Of a DNA stretch of 64,000 bases, positions 50,981 to 60,892 are shown piece by piece. The stretch covers positions 1 to 64,000 of the forward strand of contig NZ_JPOJ01000001.1 in the NCBI RefSeq assembly GCF_000733855.1, in the 5' to 3' direction. The stretch's first letter is position 1. Every line of letters begins with the position of its first letter. Position numbers and translations under genes: made by a program. The stretch is from Methylomicrobium agile (lineage in GTDB: Bacteria > Pseudomonadota > Gammaproteobacteria > Methylococcales > Methylomonadaceae). Under the pieces are notes generated by a model. It was not told the DNA's origin. It ran no database searches and was given only the letters and a program-made list of their open reading frames with translations.

Positions 50981-51451
50981 ATGGCAGAAGAACAACAAAA
51001 CGTCGAAAAACAATTCGCAATTCAAAAAATCTATACCAAAGACCTCTCTTTCGAAACGCCGAACTCGCCGAAAATCTTCATGGAAAAGTGGGAGCCGGTT
51101 GTCGATTTCAACCTGAGCACCCGCGCCGAGACGATCGATAAAAACCTGTACGAGATCGTGCTGACCGTAACGATCACGGTCAAAGTCGCGAGCTCCACGG
51201 CTTATCTTGTCGAAGTGAACCAGGCCGGCATCTTTACGATGGCAGGCTTCGCCGACCAGGAACTCGGGCCGATGGTCGGCAGTTTCTGTCCGAACATTCT
51301 ATTTCCTTATGCCCGCGAAGCGGTGTCCGACCTGGTCGCCAAAGGCGGCTTTCCGCAACTGTTACTGGCGCCGGTGAATTTCGATGCATTGTACGCCCAA
51401 CATTTGCAAAACGCACAAAATCAAGCACCTGCGAAGGAAAACCTGAACTGA
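50981..51451 (+). CDS. secB: Protein-export chaperone SecB
   Basis: 156 residues. It holds the SecB core: FAIQKIYTKDLSFETPNSPK, FNLSTRAETIDKNLYEIVLT, VEVNQAGIFTMAG and CPNILFPYAREAVSDLVAKG, GFPQLLLAPVNFDALYAQ. It keeps preproteins unfolded for SecA. gpsA follows three bases later, so the two are coupled. The Shine-Dalgarno GAAAGG is about eight bases before the ATG. Confidence 0.97.
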   Translation: MAEEQQNVEKQFAIQKIYTKDLSFETPNSPKIFMEKWEPVVDFNLSTRAETIDKNLYEIVLTVTITVKVASSTAYLVEVNQAGIFTMAGFADQELGPMVGSFCPNILFPYAREAVSDLVAKGGFPQLLLAPVNFDALYAQHLQNAQNQAPAKENLN

Positions 51452-51454
51452 GCG

Positions 51455-52471
51455 ATGACCCCAAGAAGAATCGGCATCCTGGGCGCCGGCTCCTGGGGAA
51501 CCGCGTTGGCGATCCAGGCGGCGCGAACCGGCTGCGACGTCCTGCTCTGGGGGCATCATCCGGATCATATCGGGGCGCTTTCGGCCGACCGAGAAAACAA
51601 GCACTACTTGCCCGGCGCCGCTTTTCCGGCAAACTTGGCAGTGACTGCCGACCTTCGGGAAGTCTGCCGCTTTACCGATCTGCTGTTGATCGCGGTGCCG
51701 AGTCACGCTTTTAAAACGACGCTGGAGCGATTGAAACCGTTTGCGCCGGACACGCTCCAAATCGCCTGGGCCACCAAAGGCTTCAATCCGGATGACGGCT
51801 CGTTGCTGCACGAACTGGTGACCTCCCTGTTTTCCGAGCGGACGCCGGTTGCGGCACTGTCCGGACCGACCTTTGCGCAGGAAGTCGCGGCCGAATTACC
51901 GACCGCGATTACGGTCGCCTCGCCGCAGATCGAATTTTCGAGCCGGCTGGCACAATTTTTCCACAGCAGTCGTTTCCGGACTTATACCAGCACCGACATC
52001 ATCGGCGTCGAAGTCGGAGGCGCGGTGAAGAACGTGATGGCAATCGCGGCCGGCATCGCGGACGGACTGGGCTTCGGCGCGAATACCCGGGCGGCACTGA
52101 TTACCCGGGGCTTGACCGAGATCATCCGGCTCGGCCTTCGCCTTCGCGGCCACCAGGAAACCTTCATGGGACTTGCGGGACTTGGCGATCTGGTGCTGAC
52201 CTGTACCGACAACCAGTCCAGGAACCGCCGCCTGGGCATCGCACTCGGGCGGGGCCAAGCCTTGGAAGCTGCGATCCGGGAGATAGGCCAGGAAATCGAA
52301 GGCATCTTCGCGGCGAAAGAAACTTACCTGCTCGCCCGAAAACATTCGATCGAAATGCCGATTACCGAGCAGGTGTTTAAAGTGCTGTATGAAAACTTGT
52401 CCCCGGCCGCTGCGGTACAAAACCTGCTCTCACGGGAACTCAAGTGCGAGTCGGGTGTGCTCCAGGAATGA
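51455..52471 (+). CDS. gpsA: NAD(P)-dependent glycerol-3-phosphate dehydrogenase
   Basis: 338 residues. Its NAD site is IGILGAGSWGTALAIQAART. The family blocks AWATKGFNPDDGSLLHELVT, ALSGPTFAQEVAAELPTAIT and VGGAVKNVMAIAAGIADGLG, with LTCTDNQSRNRRLGIALGRG, are present. It makes glycerol-3-phosphate for phospholipids. Second gene of secB-gpsA. Confidence 0.97.
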   Translation: MTPRRIGILGAGSWGTALAIQAARTGCDVLLWGHHPDHIGALSADRENKHYLPGAAFPANLAVTADLREVCRFTDLLLIAVPSHAFKTTLERLKPFAPDTLQIAWATKGFNPDDGSLLHELVTSLFSERTPVAALSGPTFAQEVAAELPTAITVASPQIEFSSRLAQFFHSSRFRTYTSTDIIGVEVGGAVKNVMAIAAGIADGLGFGANTRAALITRGLTEIIRLGLRLRGHQETFMGLAGLGDLVLTCTDNQSRNRRLGIALGRGQALEAAIREIGQEIEGIFAAKETYLLARKHSIEMPITEQVFKVLYENLSPAAAVQNLLSRELKCESGVLQE

Positions 52472-52474
52472 TTG

Positions 52475-52504
52475 AAGCGCCGGCCGGCGTAACAGCCGGC
52501 GCTT
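52475..52504. terminator. GC hairpin between convergent gpsA and the L,D-transpeptidase
   Basis: AAGCGCCGGC and GCCGGCGCTT are exact complements ten bases long around a short loop. It lacks a U-run, so it may stop transcription weakly or protect the 3' ends of both transcripts. Confidence 0.6.
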
Positions 52505-52511
52505 CGGAGAG

Positions 52512-53522
52512 TCAAGACCCTCTGTAGTAACCGGGGGAAGCCGCGCCGGCCTCTCGGGTGATTCCTTGGGGCTGTTCCCGTTCCAGCGGCGGCAGCCTTT
52601 CATAGATTGCGGCCGGCTCACCGTCGAGGTCGTGCAAAACCTGATTCAATATTTTCTGATCGAAATCCGGCATTTCCTCGTGCGTTGCCTTCCGGATCAG
52701 ATCGAGCGCGAGCGCATAGCGTTCGTCCTGGCTCATCTCCTCGCCTTCCAGATCGGGATGAGCCTCGATATAGAGGGTATTGTCGAGCCAGCCGACCTTG
52801 ATCGGCTGCTTCACGATATAGACGGACGTGCCGACCGGCGCATGCTGGTATAACGCCTCGATGTCTTCCGGATACATCCGGACGCAGCCGTGCGTAATCT
52901 GCATCCCGATTCCGTAAATCTTGTCGATGTCGGTGCCGTGAATCCGATAGTCGCCGGGCAGATTCAAATACAGCGCATAAGCTCCCAGAGGATTGTGCGG
53001 CCCGGGCGGCACGACTTCAGGCAGCGGGTCTCCCATTGCCGCATGCTCGCGCCGGATCGACTCGGGCGGATGCCAGCTGGGATCCTTCACTTTTTTGATG
53101 ACTTTCGTTTTTCCGAGCGGCGTCTTCCAGTCCTGCCGGCCGATGCCGTGCGCGAACGACATCACCTGCTTTCCTCCGGGCGGGTAATAATACATCCGGT
53201 ATTCGGACAGGTTCAGCGTAATGCCCTCATGCGGCGTATCCGGCAGAATACGCCGGTTGGCCAGGCGCACCGGTTCGCCTTTTTTGACATGCCAGCGATC
53301 GACTTTCTGGTTCAGGCGCACGATTTCCGTTTGCCCCAGTCGATACTGCCGCGCCACGTCCAATAGCGTTTCGTCTTCTTCCGCCTTGGTAAAGGCGGTC
53401 GGCTGGGCGTACTCCATGACGACCGAATCGCCATTGGGCGGTAGGTCATAAGTGGTTGCGAACGCCGGACCGGCCGTCAGCAAGCAGAGAGGCAATACAA
53501 TATCAAGCGTTCGGATTTTCAT
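52512..53522 (-). CDS. L,D-transpeptidase (YkuD) with an N-terminal LysM-like domain
   Basis: 336 residues. A signal peptide (LDIVLPLCLLTAGPAFA), a LysM-like segment (EDETLLDVARQYRLGQTEIV), and the YkuD catalytic domain: NLSEYRMYYYPPGGKQVMSF, GIGRQDWKTPLGKTKVIKK, YRIHGTDIDKIYGIGMQI, with the active Cys in THGCVRMYPEDIEAL (near 213). It forms 3-3 cross-links or attaches lipoproteins. The Glu/Asp-rich C-terminal tail (~80 residues) is an extension seen in ErfK/YbiS relatives. Start taken at the second Met, 53522. Confidence 0.93.
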   Translation of the reverse strand: MKIRTLDIVLPLCLLTAGPAFATTYDLPPNGDSVVMEYAQPTAFTKAEEDETLLDVARQYRLGQTEIVRLNQKVDRWHVKKGEPVRLANRRILPDTPHEGITLNLSEYRMYYYPPGGKQVMSFAHGIGRQDWKTPLGKTKVIKKVKDPSWHPPESIRREHAAMGDPLPEVVPPGPHNPLGAYALYLNLPGDYRIHGTDIDKIYGIGMQITHGCVRMYPEDIEALYQHAPVGTSVYIVKQPIKVGWLDNTLYIEAHPDLEGEEMSQDERYALALDLIRKATHEEMPDFDQKILNQVLHDLDGEPAAIYERLPPLEREQPQGITREAGAASPGYYRGS

Positions 53523-53717
53523 CACTTTGATTCGGGGATAGTAAAAAATTCGCAGATTTTATGACTTAAAAAATGAGAGCTTACAGAAAAATAAATAGTT
53601 CAGGATATCCTAGGCTATCAGATTTTAGCAGGGAAATCCCGAGAGAAGGTTCACAATTCGATGGTATTGTATCACATCGATGAAAACTGTCAGACAGCCG
53701 GAGCCGTACGGTTCAAA

Positions 53718-54533
53718 CTATCGCTGGCACTGTTTGCAGAAAACGGTCGAGCGTCCCGACACGCGAATTTCGGTCAAAGACTCGCCGCACAGCGGACAAG
53801 GCAGACCCGCGCGGCCGTAAACCTGAAGCTGCTGCTTGAAATAACCGGGCCTGCCGGCCTCATTCACAAAATCGCGCAGGGTCGTACCGCCTTGCCGGAT
53901 CGCATTTTCTAACACGAGAGTTATGCACTCGGCAAGACACCGGTAGCGCGCGAGCGAAATCTTGCCCGCGTGCCGGGTCGGCAGAATGCCGGCCCTGAAC
54001 AGCGCTTCGTTCGCGTAAATATTGCCGACGCCGACCACGATATGGCTGTCCATAATGAAGGACTTGACGGGAATCTTGCGGTTTTGCGCCAACGCATGGA
54101 GGTGCGCTCCGTCGAAATCGCCCGTCAACGGCTCGGGGCCCAAGTCTTTCAACAACGGATGATCGGCAACCGGCCCGGCGGTCCACAATACGGCGCCGAA
54201 ACGGCGGGGGTCGTTGAACCGGAGCAGCGTCCGGTCGCTAAAAATCAGATCGACATGATCGTGCTTGCCGTAAGGCTGTCCCTCCGTCAGAATCCTCAAA
54301 CTGCCCGACATGCCGAGATGCATGATCAACGTCCCCCGCTCCGTGCGCAGGAGAAGATATTTGGCGCGCCGTTCAACCGATTGGATGATTTGCCCCGTTA
54401 CCGTTTCGGAGAGCGACTCGGGCACGGGCCAGCGCAGCCTCGGCTGCCGCACGATGACTTGCCGGATAAAACGGCCTTGAATAGCTGGCGCAATGCCGCG
54501 GCGGGTGGTTTCGACTTCGGGGAGTTCGGGCAT
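53718..54533 (-). CDS. mutM: Formamidopyrimidine-DNA glycosylase
   Basis: 271 residues from ATG 54533, which gives the mandatory N-terminus MPELPEVETTRRGIAPAIQG (catalytic Pro2, Glu3). RRAKYLLL holds the conserved Lys; SFIMDSHIVVGVGNIYANEA follows; the C-terminal zinc finger CPLCGESL...CKQCQR has four Cys. It removes oxidised purines such as 8-oxoG. Normal length. A start further upstream would destroy the essential Pro2, so 54533 is firm. Confidence 0.97.
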   Translation of the reverse strand: MPELPEVETTRRGIAPAIQGRFIRQVIVRQPRLRWPVPESLSETVTGQIIQSVERRAKYLLLRTERGTLIMHLGMSGSLRILTEGQPYGKHDHVDLIFSDRTLLRFNDPRRFGAVLWTAGPVADHPLLKDLGPEPLTGDFDGAHLHALAQNRKIPVKSFIMDSHIVVGVGNIYANEALFRAGILPTRHAGKISLARYRCLAECITLVLENAIRQGGTTLRDFVNEAGRPGYFKQQLQVYGRAGLPCPLCGESLTEIRVSGRSTVFCKQCQR

Positions 54534-54664
54534 CGGTTCTTCGGAAGAATCGGTTGGATTACATGTTACTGAAACGGCCCAGTGTAACATAAAATCGATG
54601 CCTGCCCTTTCGGCGGCCGACCCTTCCGCGGAAGGGCCGGCCGGATGCCGCCGATTTTTAAGTT

Positions 54665-55930
54665 TTAGAAACTGACGTTCGCTTGAAACCAGATTTTTTG
54701 CGTATCGGTCGCCGCAAAACCGGTATCCGCGTTAAAGTTGGCGTATTTGGCCAGCACCGAATAATGCTTGCCGAATTTCTTGACGACCTGGAAATCCCAT
54801 TCTTTGCCGTAAGCCATTTGCCCGGTATCGTCGCTGAAATCGTGATACACACCGGTTACGGTGGTTTGGTAGCGCGGAAATTCGACCATCACCGTGCCGA
54901 ACAGATCGCGGATCCCGTTCGCCGGTGTGGTCAGAAATAGATCGGCCCAGCCTTGGAAGGCATGGTTCGTGCCGAGCGGGGTATCGAAGGTTTTGTTGAC
55001 CCCATAGCCGTTCAACTGCTCCCAGGCCCCCATCACGCTGACGTTGAAAGCCTTGACGCCGCCCATGAAATTGAAACGGTCGGCTTCGTACTTGGTCGTG
55101 CCGTGGCCGTAATCCTTCTGGTCGGCCCATTCGGCCGTATAAAGCAGATTGATCGTATCGAAGAGTTTCGGCGACGAACCGTTGAAACGGATGCCGTAGG
55201 TTTGATTGGATTTTTCCAGAAACAGGTTTCTGCCCGCCGCCGGCCCCGGATTCACATCCTGATAGTCCAGCCAGTAACCGTAGGCCACCAGATTGCCGTA
55301 ATCGCCGACCTTGTAGTTGATGTTCAAGATCGGCGCTTCGATATTTTCCGTCGTCGAAGTAAACGTCTGCACGTTGCCGATATAACCGGCATTGATGGTC
55401 AGCCCGAAAATCTGCTGGTTGGCGTGCGTCAGCAGGATCGCATCGTAGGTGGTTTCGAGTTGCCGCCAGCCGACGTTGCCGATATAGCGGTCGTCGTCCA
55501 GTTTGATGCGCTGCCGCCCGCCTTTGATGATCGTGTCCGGAATGCCCGAATAACTGATCCATAACTGGTTCAGCTCGGTTTTCTCGGGATCGGCAATCGT
55601 AGAATAGGTTGTGTTTTTGTTCCGGGTGCTGTTGTAGTCCTCCTGCATCGCCCAGAGCCCCTCGAATTCGGCATAGCCCTGAAAGCCGTAAAACTTCGGC
55701 GATTGGGCGCCCAACCGGAATCTGGCGGTATTTGCATTCGCGGTTTTGGCCGTGCCCTTGTCCTGGTCGACATTCTCCCACCGGTAATTGATATCGGCTT
55801 TGATCGCGCCCTTGTTGCCGTAATGGTAAAAGTTCAGCGCATCCTCGATTTCCTGAGTCACGTCGGCCACTGCCGCACTGCTCAATAAGGACAGCGACAG
55901 GAAAGTAACTTTAGAAGTGTAATGTGTCAT
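54665..55930 (-). CDS. Outer-membrane porin (alginate-export/OprD-like barrel)
   Basis: 421 residues. A signal peptide (VTFLSLSLLSSAAVADV) and an anti-parallel beta barrel: INYRWENVDQDKGTAK, ARFRLGAQSPKFYGFQGYAE, KTELNQLWISYSGIPDTIIK, GGRQRIKLDDDRYIGNVGWR, ending in an aromatic residue (IWFQANVSF). The RQ-R-IKLDD...IGNVGWRQ pattern is typical of alginate-export-type barrels. It lies directly after the nitrate-type ABC transporter (33 bases), so it likely lets the same anion cross the outer membrane. Substrate by context only. Confidence 0.85.
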   Translation of the reverse strand: MTHYTSKVTFLSLSLLSSAAVADVTQEIEDALNFYHYGNKGAIKADINYRWENVDQDKGTAKTANANTARFRLGAQSPKFYGFQGYAEFEGLWAMQEDYNSTRNKNTTYSTIADPEKTELNQLWISYSGIPDTIIKGGRQRIKLDDDRYIGNVGWRQLETTYDAILLTHANQQIFGLTINAGYIGNVQTFTSTTENIEAPILNINYKVGDYGNLVAYGYWLDYQDVNPGPAAGRNLFLEKSNQTYGIRFNGSSPKLFDTINLLYTAEWADQKDYGHGTTKYEADRFNFMGGVKAFNVSVMGAWEQLNGYGVNKTFDTPLGTNHAFQGWADLFLTTPANGIRDLFGTVMVEFPRYQTTVTGVYHDFSDDTGQMAYGKEWDFQVVKKFGKHYSVLAKYANFNADTGFAATDTQKIWFQANVSF

Positions 55931-55963
55931 GGCGATTCCTTAAATTCTGTGATTGGCGTGGCG

Positions 55964-57762
55964 TTAGTGGGTATGGTCGCATTCGGCGAGGAAGGTCAGC
56001 AGGCTTTCCCGGTAGCGGTAATAATCGGGATGCGCCAGAAGCGCCTTGCGGCTGCGCGGCCTCGGCAGATCGATATCCTGAATTTTGCCGATTCTGGCGT
56101 GCGGACCGTTGGTCATCATCACGACCCGGTCGGCCAGCAAGATCGCCTCATCGACATCGTGCGTCACGATGATCGCGGTCACCTGCGTCCGCTCCCACAC
56201 CTCCATCAATACTTCCTGCAATTCCCAGCGCGTTAAAGAGTCCAGCATCCCGAAAGGCTCGTCCAGCAGCAGCAATTTGGGCGACAGCGCAAACGCCCGT
56301 GCGATGCCGACCCGCTGGCGCATGCCGTTCGACATGTCGGCGGCTTTTTTATGCAGCGAATCGCCGAGGCCCACACGCGTCAGGTAGTATTCGACGATAT
56401 CGTCGCGTTCGGCCTGGGTCGCATGCGGATAGACCTTGTCGACGCCCAGCGTGACGTTTTCGAACGCGGTCAGCCAGGGAAACAGGCTGGGTGCCTGAAA
56501 CACCACCCCGCGGTCGGGACCGGCGCCGTCGATCTCCCGGTTATCCAGCACGATGCCGCCTTCCGAAATGTCGTTCAGCCCGGCAGTCATCGACAGCACG
56601 GTCGACTTGCCGCAGCCCGATGGCCGATGATCGAAATGAACTCGCCTTTTTTCAGCTTCATGTCGAAACCGTCGACCACCTTGACGGTGCTGTTGCCGTC
56701 CGGCGTCGGGTAGATTTTCGAGACTTGCGAAAACTCCAGGTAACGTGGCCGGCCCAGATCGTCCTGCGGCGGTTTCAGAGCCGATGTGTCCGTTTTCCAG
56801 TCGTTGCTAGTGTTCGGGCGGACATTCGGCAGCACCACGCGGTCCGCATTGTCCTGCCGGTTCTTTTCGAGCCCCACCTGCATCAGATAGCGGGTGATGT
56901 CGGCGCGCAGGCGCTTGAATTCCTCGTTATGGTTCAGCGCGGTCCGGTCGCGCGGCCGTTCGATGTCGATCTTGAACGCAGGGCCGAACGTCGCATCCGG
57001 CCCCGGATTCAGCGGAATGACCCGGTCGGCCATGTAGATCGCCTCGTCGACATCGTTGGTGATCAGGACCACCGTTTTCTTGTCCTGCTCCCAAATCTGC
57101 AGGATCTCGTCCTGCAGATTGCCGCGGGTCAGCGCATCCAGCGCGCTCAACGGTTCATCGAGCAGCAAAATGTCCGGATTCGCGGCCAGAGCCCGTGCGA
57201 CATTGACCCGCTGGCGCATGCCGCCTGAAAGTTCGGCCGGCATTTTGTCCATCGCGGCGCCAAGATTCACCATCCGCACGTATTTCTCGGTATGCGCCTG
57301 GCGCTGCGCAGGCGTCCAATCCCTAAAAATCTGATCGACCGCCAAGGCGACGTTTTCATACACGGTCAGCCAGGGCATCAGGGAATAATTCTGAAACACC
57401 ACGCCGCGGTCCGGCCCGGGCGCCGTGATCGGCTGGCCCTGCTTCAACACGTCGCCGCCGTCGACGCCGTACAGGCCGGCGATGGTCGACACCAGCGTCG
57501 TCTTGCCGCTGCCGGAAAAACCGACGATCGCGATGAATTCGCCTTCCCGAATCGTCAGATTGATGTCCTTCAATATCGAAGCTTTCTGCGCTCCTTCGCC
57601 GTAGGATTTGCAGACATCCTTCAATTCAAGCAGCGTCTTGACGGCTGTCTCTTTGGAACCCTTCGGTTCGGAAGCCTTGGTTTTCGTAGGCAGTTCTACC
57701 ACATTGTCCTTCGGGTGATCCGAAACGTCGGCATTGCTCGACTTTAATTGGGCTGAAATCAT
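55964..57762 (-). CDS. Fused double ABC ATPase of a nitrate-type transporter (NrtC/NrtD-like), one frameshift
   Basis: Start at ATG 57762, with AAAGGAGG six bases before it. First ATPase: [73 protein letters not shown] linker follows, then a second ATPase: [16 protein letters not shown] and the Walker A, broken near 56625 where one base is missing (CATCGG for CATTCGG). The other frame then gives [40 protein letters not shown] and [20 protein letters not shown]. One added base makes 599 residues. No NrtA-like C-terminal sensor domain, unlike cyanobacterial NrtC. The two sites would form the transporter ATPase pair in one chain. Confidence 0.88.
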
Positions 57763-57775
57763 TGCCGGCCTCCTT

Positions 57776-58789
57776 TTAGCGTCCGAAAGAAAAGACTTTT
57801 TGCAGCGACTGCATGATCCGGTCGAGGATGAAGCCGATGATCCCGATCGTAAACACCGCCACCATGATCCGGCCCAGCGAGTTGGAACTGCCATTCTGAA
57901 ACTCGTCCCAGACGAACTTGCCGAGCCCCGGATTCTGCGCCAGCATTTCGGCCGCGATCAGCACCATCCAGCCCACCCCCAACGACAGCCGCATGCCGGT
58001 AAAAATGTAAGGCACCGCGGAAGGCAGGATGATCTTCTTGATCTGCGTGCTCCAGTTCAGGCGGAGCACCTTGCCGACATTGACCAAGTCTTTGTCGATC
58101 GAGGAAACGCCGACCGCCGTATTGATCAGCGTCGGCCACAGCGAACACAGGGTTACGGTGATCGCGGAAGTCAGGAACGATTTTTCGAACCAGGAATCGT
58201 CGGTGGTAACGTAGACCGCACTAACGACCAGAGTCACGATCGGCAGCCAGGCCAAAGGCGACACCGGCTTGAAGATTTGGATCAGCGGATTGATCGCCGT
58301 ATTGATGGTCGGGCTCATGCCGCACAGTAAACCGACCGGCACCGCGACCAGCGTCGCCAGCAAGAAGCCGGTGAAGACGGTCGCCAGACTGGTGCCGATC
58401 TGATCCAGATAGGTGCCTTTGCCGTTATAAGGACGCGCTTTCGGCGGCGGCTGGTCGGGATGTTCGGCCAGCGCCTGCTCGATCCGGGCTTCCTGGCGCT
58501 CGTAATACTGGCGTTCTTTCTCGCGCTGCGCATGATGCTCGTCCATCAGCCCGCCGGCCTCCTGCCAGACCGCAACGGGTCCCGGAATCGCGCCGAGACT
58601 GGTATTCACGCGCGCCGCGGAAAAACTCCACAGCCCCAAAAACAGCAGGAAGGCGATGAACGGCACGCCCATCATCAGCCACAACTGGCGCAGTTGCTGC
58701 GCGGGATTTTCTCCCGAGGCAATTTTCACCATCGGAATAAACCAGGTCAAACCGGCAATATTCAAAAATTTGATCAATTTGTTAGTCAT
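57776..58789 (-). CDS. nrtB: Nitrate-type ABC transporter permease
   Basis: 337 residues from ATG 58789 (MTNKLIKFLNIAGLTWFIPM). There are six or so helices; the binding-protein-dependent permease motif is seen in LFQIFKPVSPLAWLPI-type sequence (INPLIQIFKPVSPLAWLPIV) and in the C-terminal part (GVGWMVLIAAEMLAQNPGLG). A charged insertion near 80-120 (EKERQYYERQEARIEQALAE) between helices 1 and 2 is typical of this NrtB group. The ATPase gene follows after 13 bases. Confidence 0.9.
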   Translation of the reverse strand: MTNKLIKFLNIAGLTWFIPMVKIASGENPAQQLRQLWLMMGVPFIAFLLFLGLWSFSAARVNTSLGAIPGPVAVWQEAGGLMDEHHAQREKERQYYERQEARIEQALAEHPDQPPPKARPYNGKGTYLDQIGTSLATVFTGFLLATLVAVPVGLLCGMSPTINTAINPLIQIFKPVSPLAWLPIVTLVVSAVYVTTDDSWFEKSFLTSAITVTLCSLWPTLINTAVGVSSIDKDLVNVGKVLRLNWSTQIKKIILPSAVPYIFTGMRLSLGVGWMVLIAAEMLAQNPGLGKFVWDEFQNGSSNSLGRIMVAVFTIGIIGFILDRIMQSLQKVFSFGR

Positions 58790-58949
58790 AGTCTGCCCGC
58801 GCCCGTTACCGGGGGGTCCTGAAAAATGGTGTCTTGAGGGAATCGTGCCGAAAAAAATGTGCGTCCTTGCACTCACTCGACATCCGTTGTACACATCAGA
58901 GGCACATCTAGAACAAGAAGGGTTAATCCTTAATCAAGCTTCCGGGCCA

Positions 58950-60350
58950 TTACTCGGCGATCTTGCCGCCGGCCACCTTTTGCTTGCCTTTTAGACCAAT
59001 GGGGAATTTGGTCAGGTATTCGTTCGGCTTCGCCGCATCGAACGTAATCCCGTCGATAAAATCCGCGCTGGGCGGCTTGATGCCGGTCTCGCCGTCGCCC
59101 GGAAAATCCGCTGCCCTGGCTTTGCCTTCGGCGATCAACGCCTTGGCTGCCGCCATATAGATATCGGGACGGTAAACCTTTTTCGCCGTTTCCAGGAACC
59201 AGACGTCCGATTTTTCTTCGTTGATTTGACCCCAGCGGCGCATTTGGGTCAGATACCAGATCGCATCGCTGTAATAGGGATAAGTTGCGTGGTAACGGAA
59301 AAACACATTGAAATCGGACAAAGGCCGTTTATCGCCTTTTTCGTACTCGAACGTACCGGTCATGCTGTTCGCGATCACATCGAAATCGGCGCCGACATAC
59401 TGGCTTTGCGACAGCATTTCGACCGCTTCTTTCCGATTCTTGTTATTCTCTTCATCGAGCCATATCGCCGCGCGAATCAACGCTTTGATGACCGCCAAAT
59501 GGGTGTTCGGATGCTTGTCCGCCCATGCCTTGGTCACGCCGAACACTTTTTCCGGATTGTTTTTCCAGATTTCGTAATCGCTGATCACCGGCACGCCGAT
59601 GCCCTTGAATACCGCCTGCTGGTTCCACGGCTCGCCGACGCAGTAGCCGACGATCGTTCCCGCATCCAGCGTTGCCGGCATTTGCGGCGGCGGCGTTACC
59701 GACAGCAGCGCGTCGGCATCGATCTGGCCGGAAGTATCCTGAGGAGGCGAATAATAACCGGGTTTGATGCCGCCGGCCGCCAGCCAGTAACGCAACTCGT
59801 AATTATGGGTCGAAACGGGGAAAACCATCGCCATATTGAACGGCTTGCCCGCTTTTTTAAATTCGTCGACCACCGGCTTCAACGCATCGGCCTTGACCGG
59901 ATGGACGGGCTTTCCGCCTTTCTCCGGAATGTTCGGCCTCATTTTTTTCCAGATTTCGTTCGAAACGGTAATCGCATTGCCGTTCAAATCCATGCTGAAT
60001 GCGGTGATCACGTCGGCATGGGTGCCGAAACCGATCGTCGCGCCCAGAGGCTGGCCGGCCAGCATGTGCGCGCCGTCCAGTTCGCCGCTGATCACGCGGT
60101 CCAGCAGCACTTTCCAGTTGGCTTGCGCTTCCAGCTGAACGGACAAACCCTCGTCCTCGAAAAAGCCTTTTTCGAACGCGACCGCGAGCGGCGCCATATC
60201 GGTCAGTTTGATGAAGCCGAACTTGAGAGAGTCCTGCTCCAGATTTTCCGTTACCGCAACGGCCGACGTGCTGAATATGAATACGGCCGCCGCCGCTGCC
60301 CTGGAAAGAGCAACCGACAATGGAGCCGAGGTAAATTTTCCTTGTTTCAT
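58950..60350 (-). CDS. nrtA: Nitrate-type ABC transporter substrate-binding protein
   Basis: 466 residues from ATG 60350 with a signal peptide ([19 protein letters not shown]). NrtA/CmpA features: [80 protein letters not shown]. The Trp and His of these blocks line the nitrate or bicarbonate site in known structures. Nitrate fits the neighbours best; bicarbonate and cyanate are alternatives. The nrtB start lies 160 bases downstream. Confidence 0.9.
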   Translation of the reverse strand: MKQGKFTSAPLSVALSRAAAAAVFIFSTSAVAVTENLEQDSLKFGFIKLTDMAPLAVAFEKGFFEDEGLSVQLEAQANWKVLLDRVISGELDGAHMLAGQPLGATIGFGTHADVITAFSMDLNGNAITVSNEIWKKMRPNIPEKGGKPVHPVKADALKPVVDEFKKAGKPFNMAMVFPVSTHNYELRYWLAAGGIKPGYYSPPQDTSGQIDADALLSVTPPPQMPATLDAGTIVGYCVGEPWNQQAVFKGIGVPVISDYEIWKNNPEKVFGVTKAWADKHPNTHLAVIKALIRAAIWLDEENNKNRKEAVEMLSQSQYVGADFDVIANSMTGTFEYEKGDKRPLSDFNVFFRYHATYPYYSDAIWYLTQMRRWGQINEEKSDVWFLETAKKVYRPDIYMAAAKALIAEGKARAADFPGDGETGIKPPSADFIDGITFDAAKPNEYLTKFPIGLKGKQKVAGGKIAE

Positions 60351-60537
60351 AAAATTCGTCTTGGGGTAAAATTTAAGGCATAAAGCGTCTTCCCGTCGGA
60401 GCATCGGCAATGCCGATGCCGCAAGTTGACGCCATCAGATCGCTCTTCTTTAAGCACAAAATTTTGACCCCACCGTTAGAGTCTTCACTTGGATAAAAGC
60501 ATTATTTATGCCAATACCGAAAAGACTCCTCTTTTCT

Positions 60538-60840
60538 TTACTTTTTATTATTTTTCATATATTTGAACAAGTCATTCGCAGGGATGAGCCGACGCACGGG
60601 ACCGGAGAGATTGCCCAATGAACGTGCAGAAAACCTACCACATTGCACCAAGTTAAGGCCGCTCATGCCCAGGCAGGCCGAAGCCAGCCAGACTTCATCG
60701 ACGCCGACCCGTTCCACTATCGCCGTCCAGGTCAGCTGTTTTTTCACTTTCGCCGTAATGCTCGGGCCGGTCATTTGCTCGTTGGTCAGCAGCGATTCGG
60801 CCTTGCCGGACGACGGCGTTTGTGCGGGTGCGGTTTTCAT
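60538..60840 (-). pseudogene. Cyanase (CynS) remnant, shortened
   Basis: 100 residues against about 150 for cyanase. The N-terminal DNA-binding-like helices match: ITAKVKKQLTWTAIVERVGV and DEVWLASACLGMSGLNLVQC. After that the match is poor: CGRFSARSLGN, then PVRRLIPANDLFKYMKNNKK vaguely recalls the GSLPT...YRFYE region. The catalytic Arg96, Glu99 and Ser122 segment appears lost. Cyanases often sit beside nrtA-type transporters, which supports the origin. Family call rests on ~40 residues by eye. Confidence 0.65.
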
Positions 60841-60858
60841 TTTTAGAGTCCTCGCTTT

Positions 60859-60892
60859 TTAACTTGAACAACAAGTTAACTTGAACAACAAG
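60859..60892. repeat. Perfect 17-bp tandem duplication at the kinase 3' end
   Basis: TTAACTTGAACAACAAG occurs twice in a row (60859-60875 and 60876-60892). On the kinase strand the first copy is read as part of LLFKL, the second in another frame as CCSS and the stop. Without the duplication the frame would run on through LKSEDSKNEN. Confidence 0.93.

Noticed and set aside
59226-60383. A 385-residue open frame on the plus strand
   Set aside because: Antisense to nrtA, with shadow composition and no domains.
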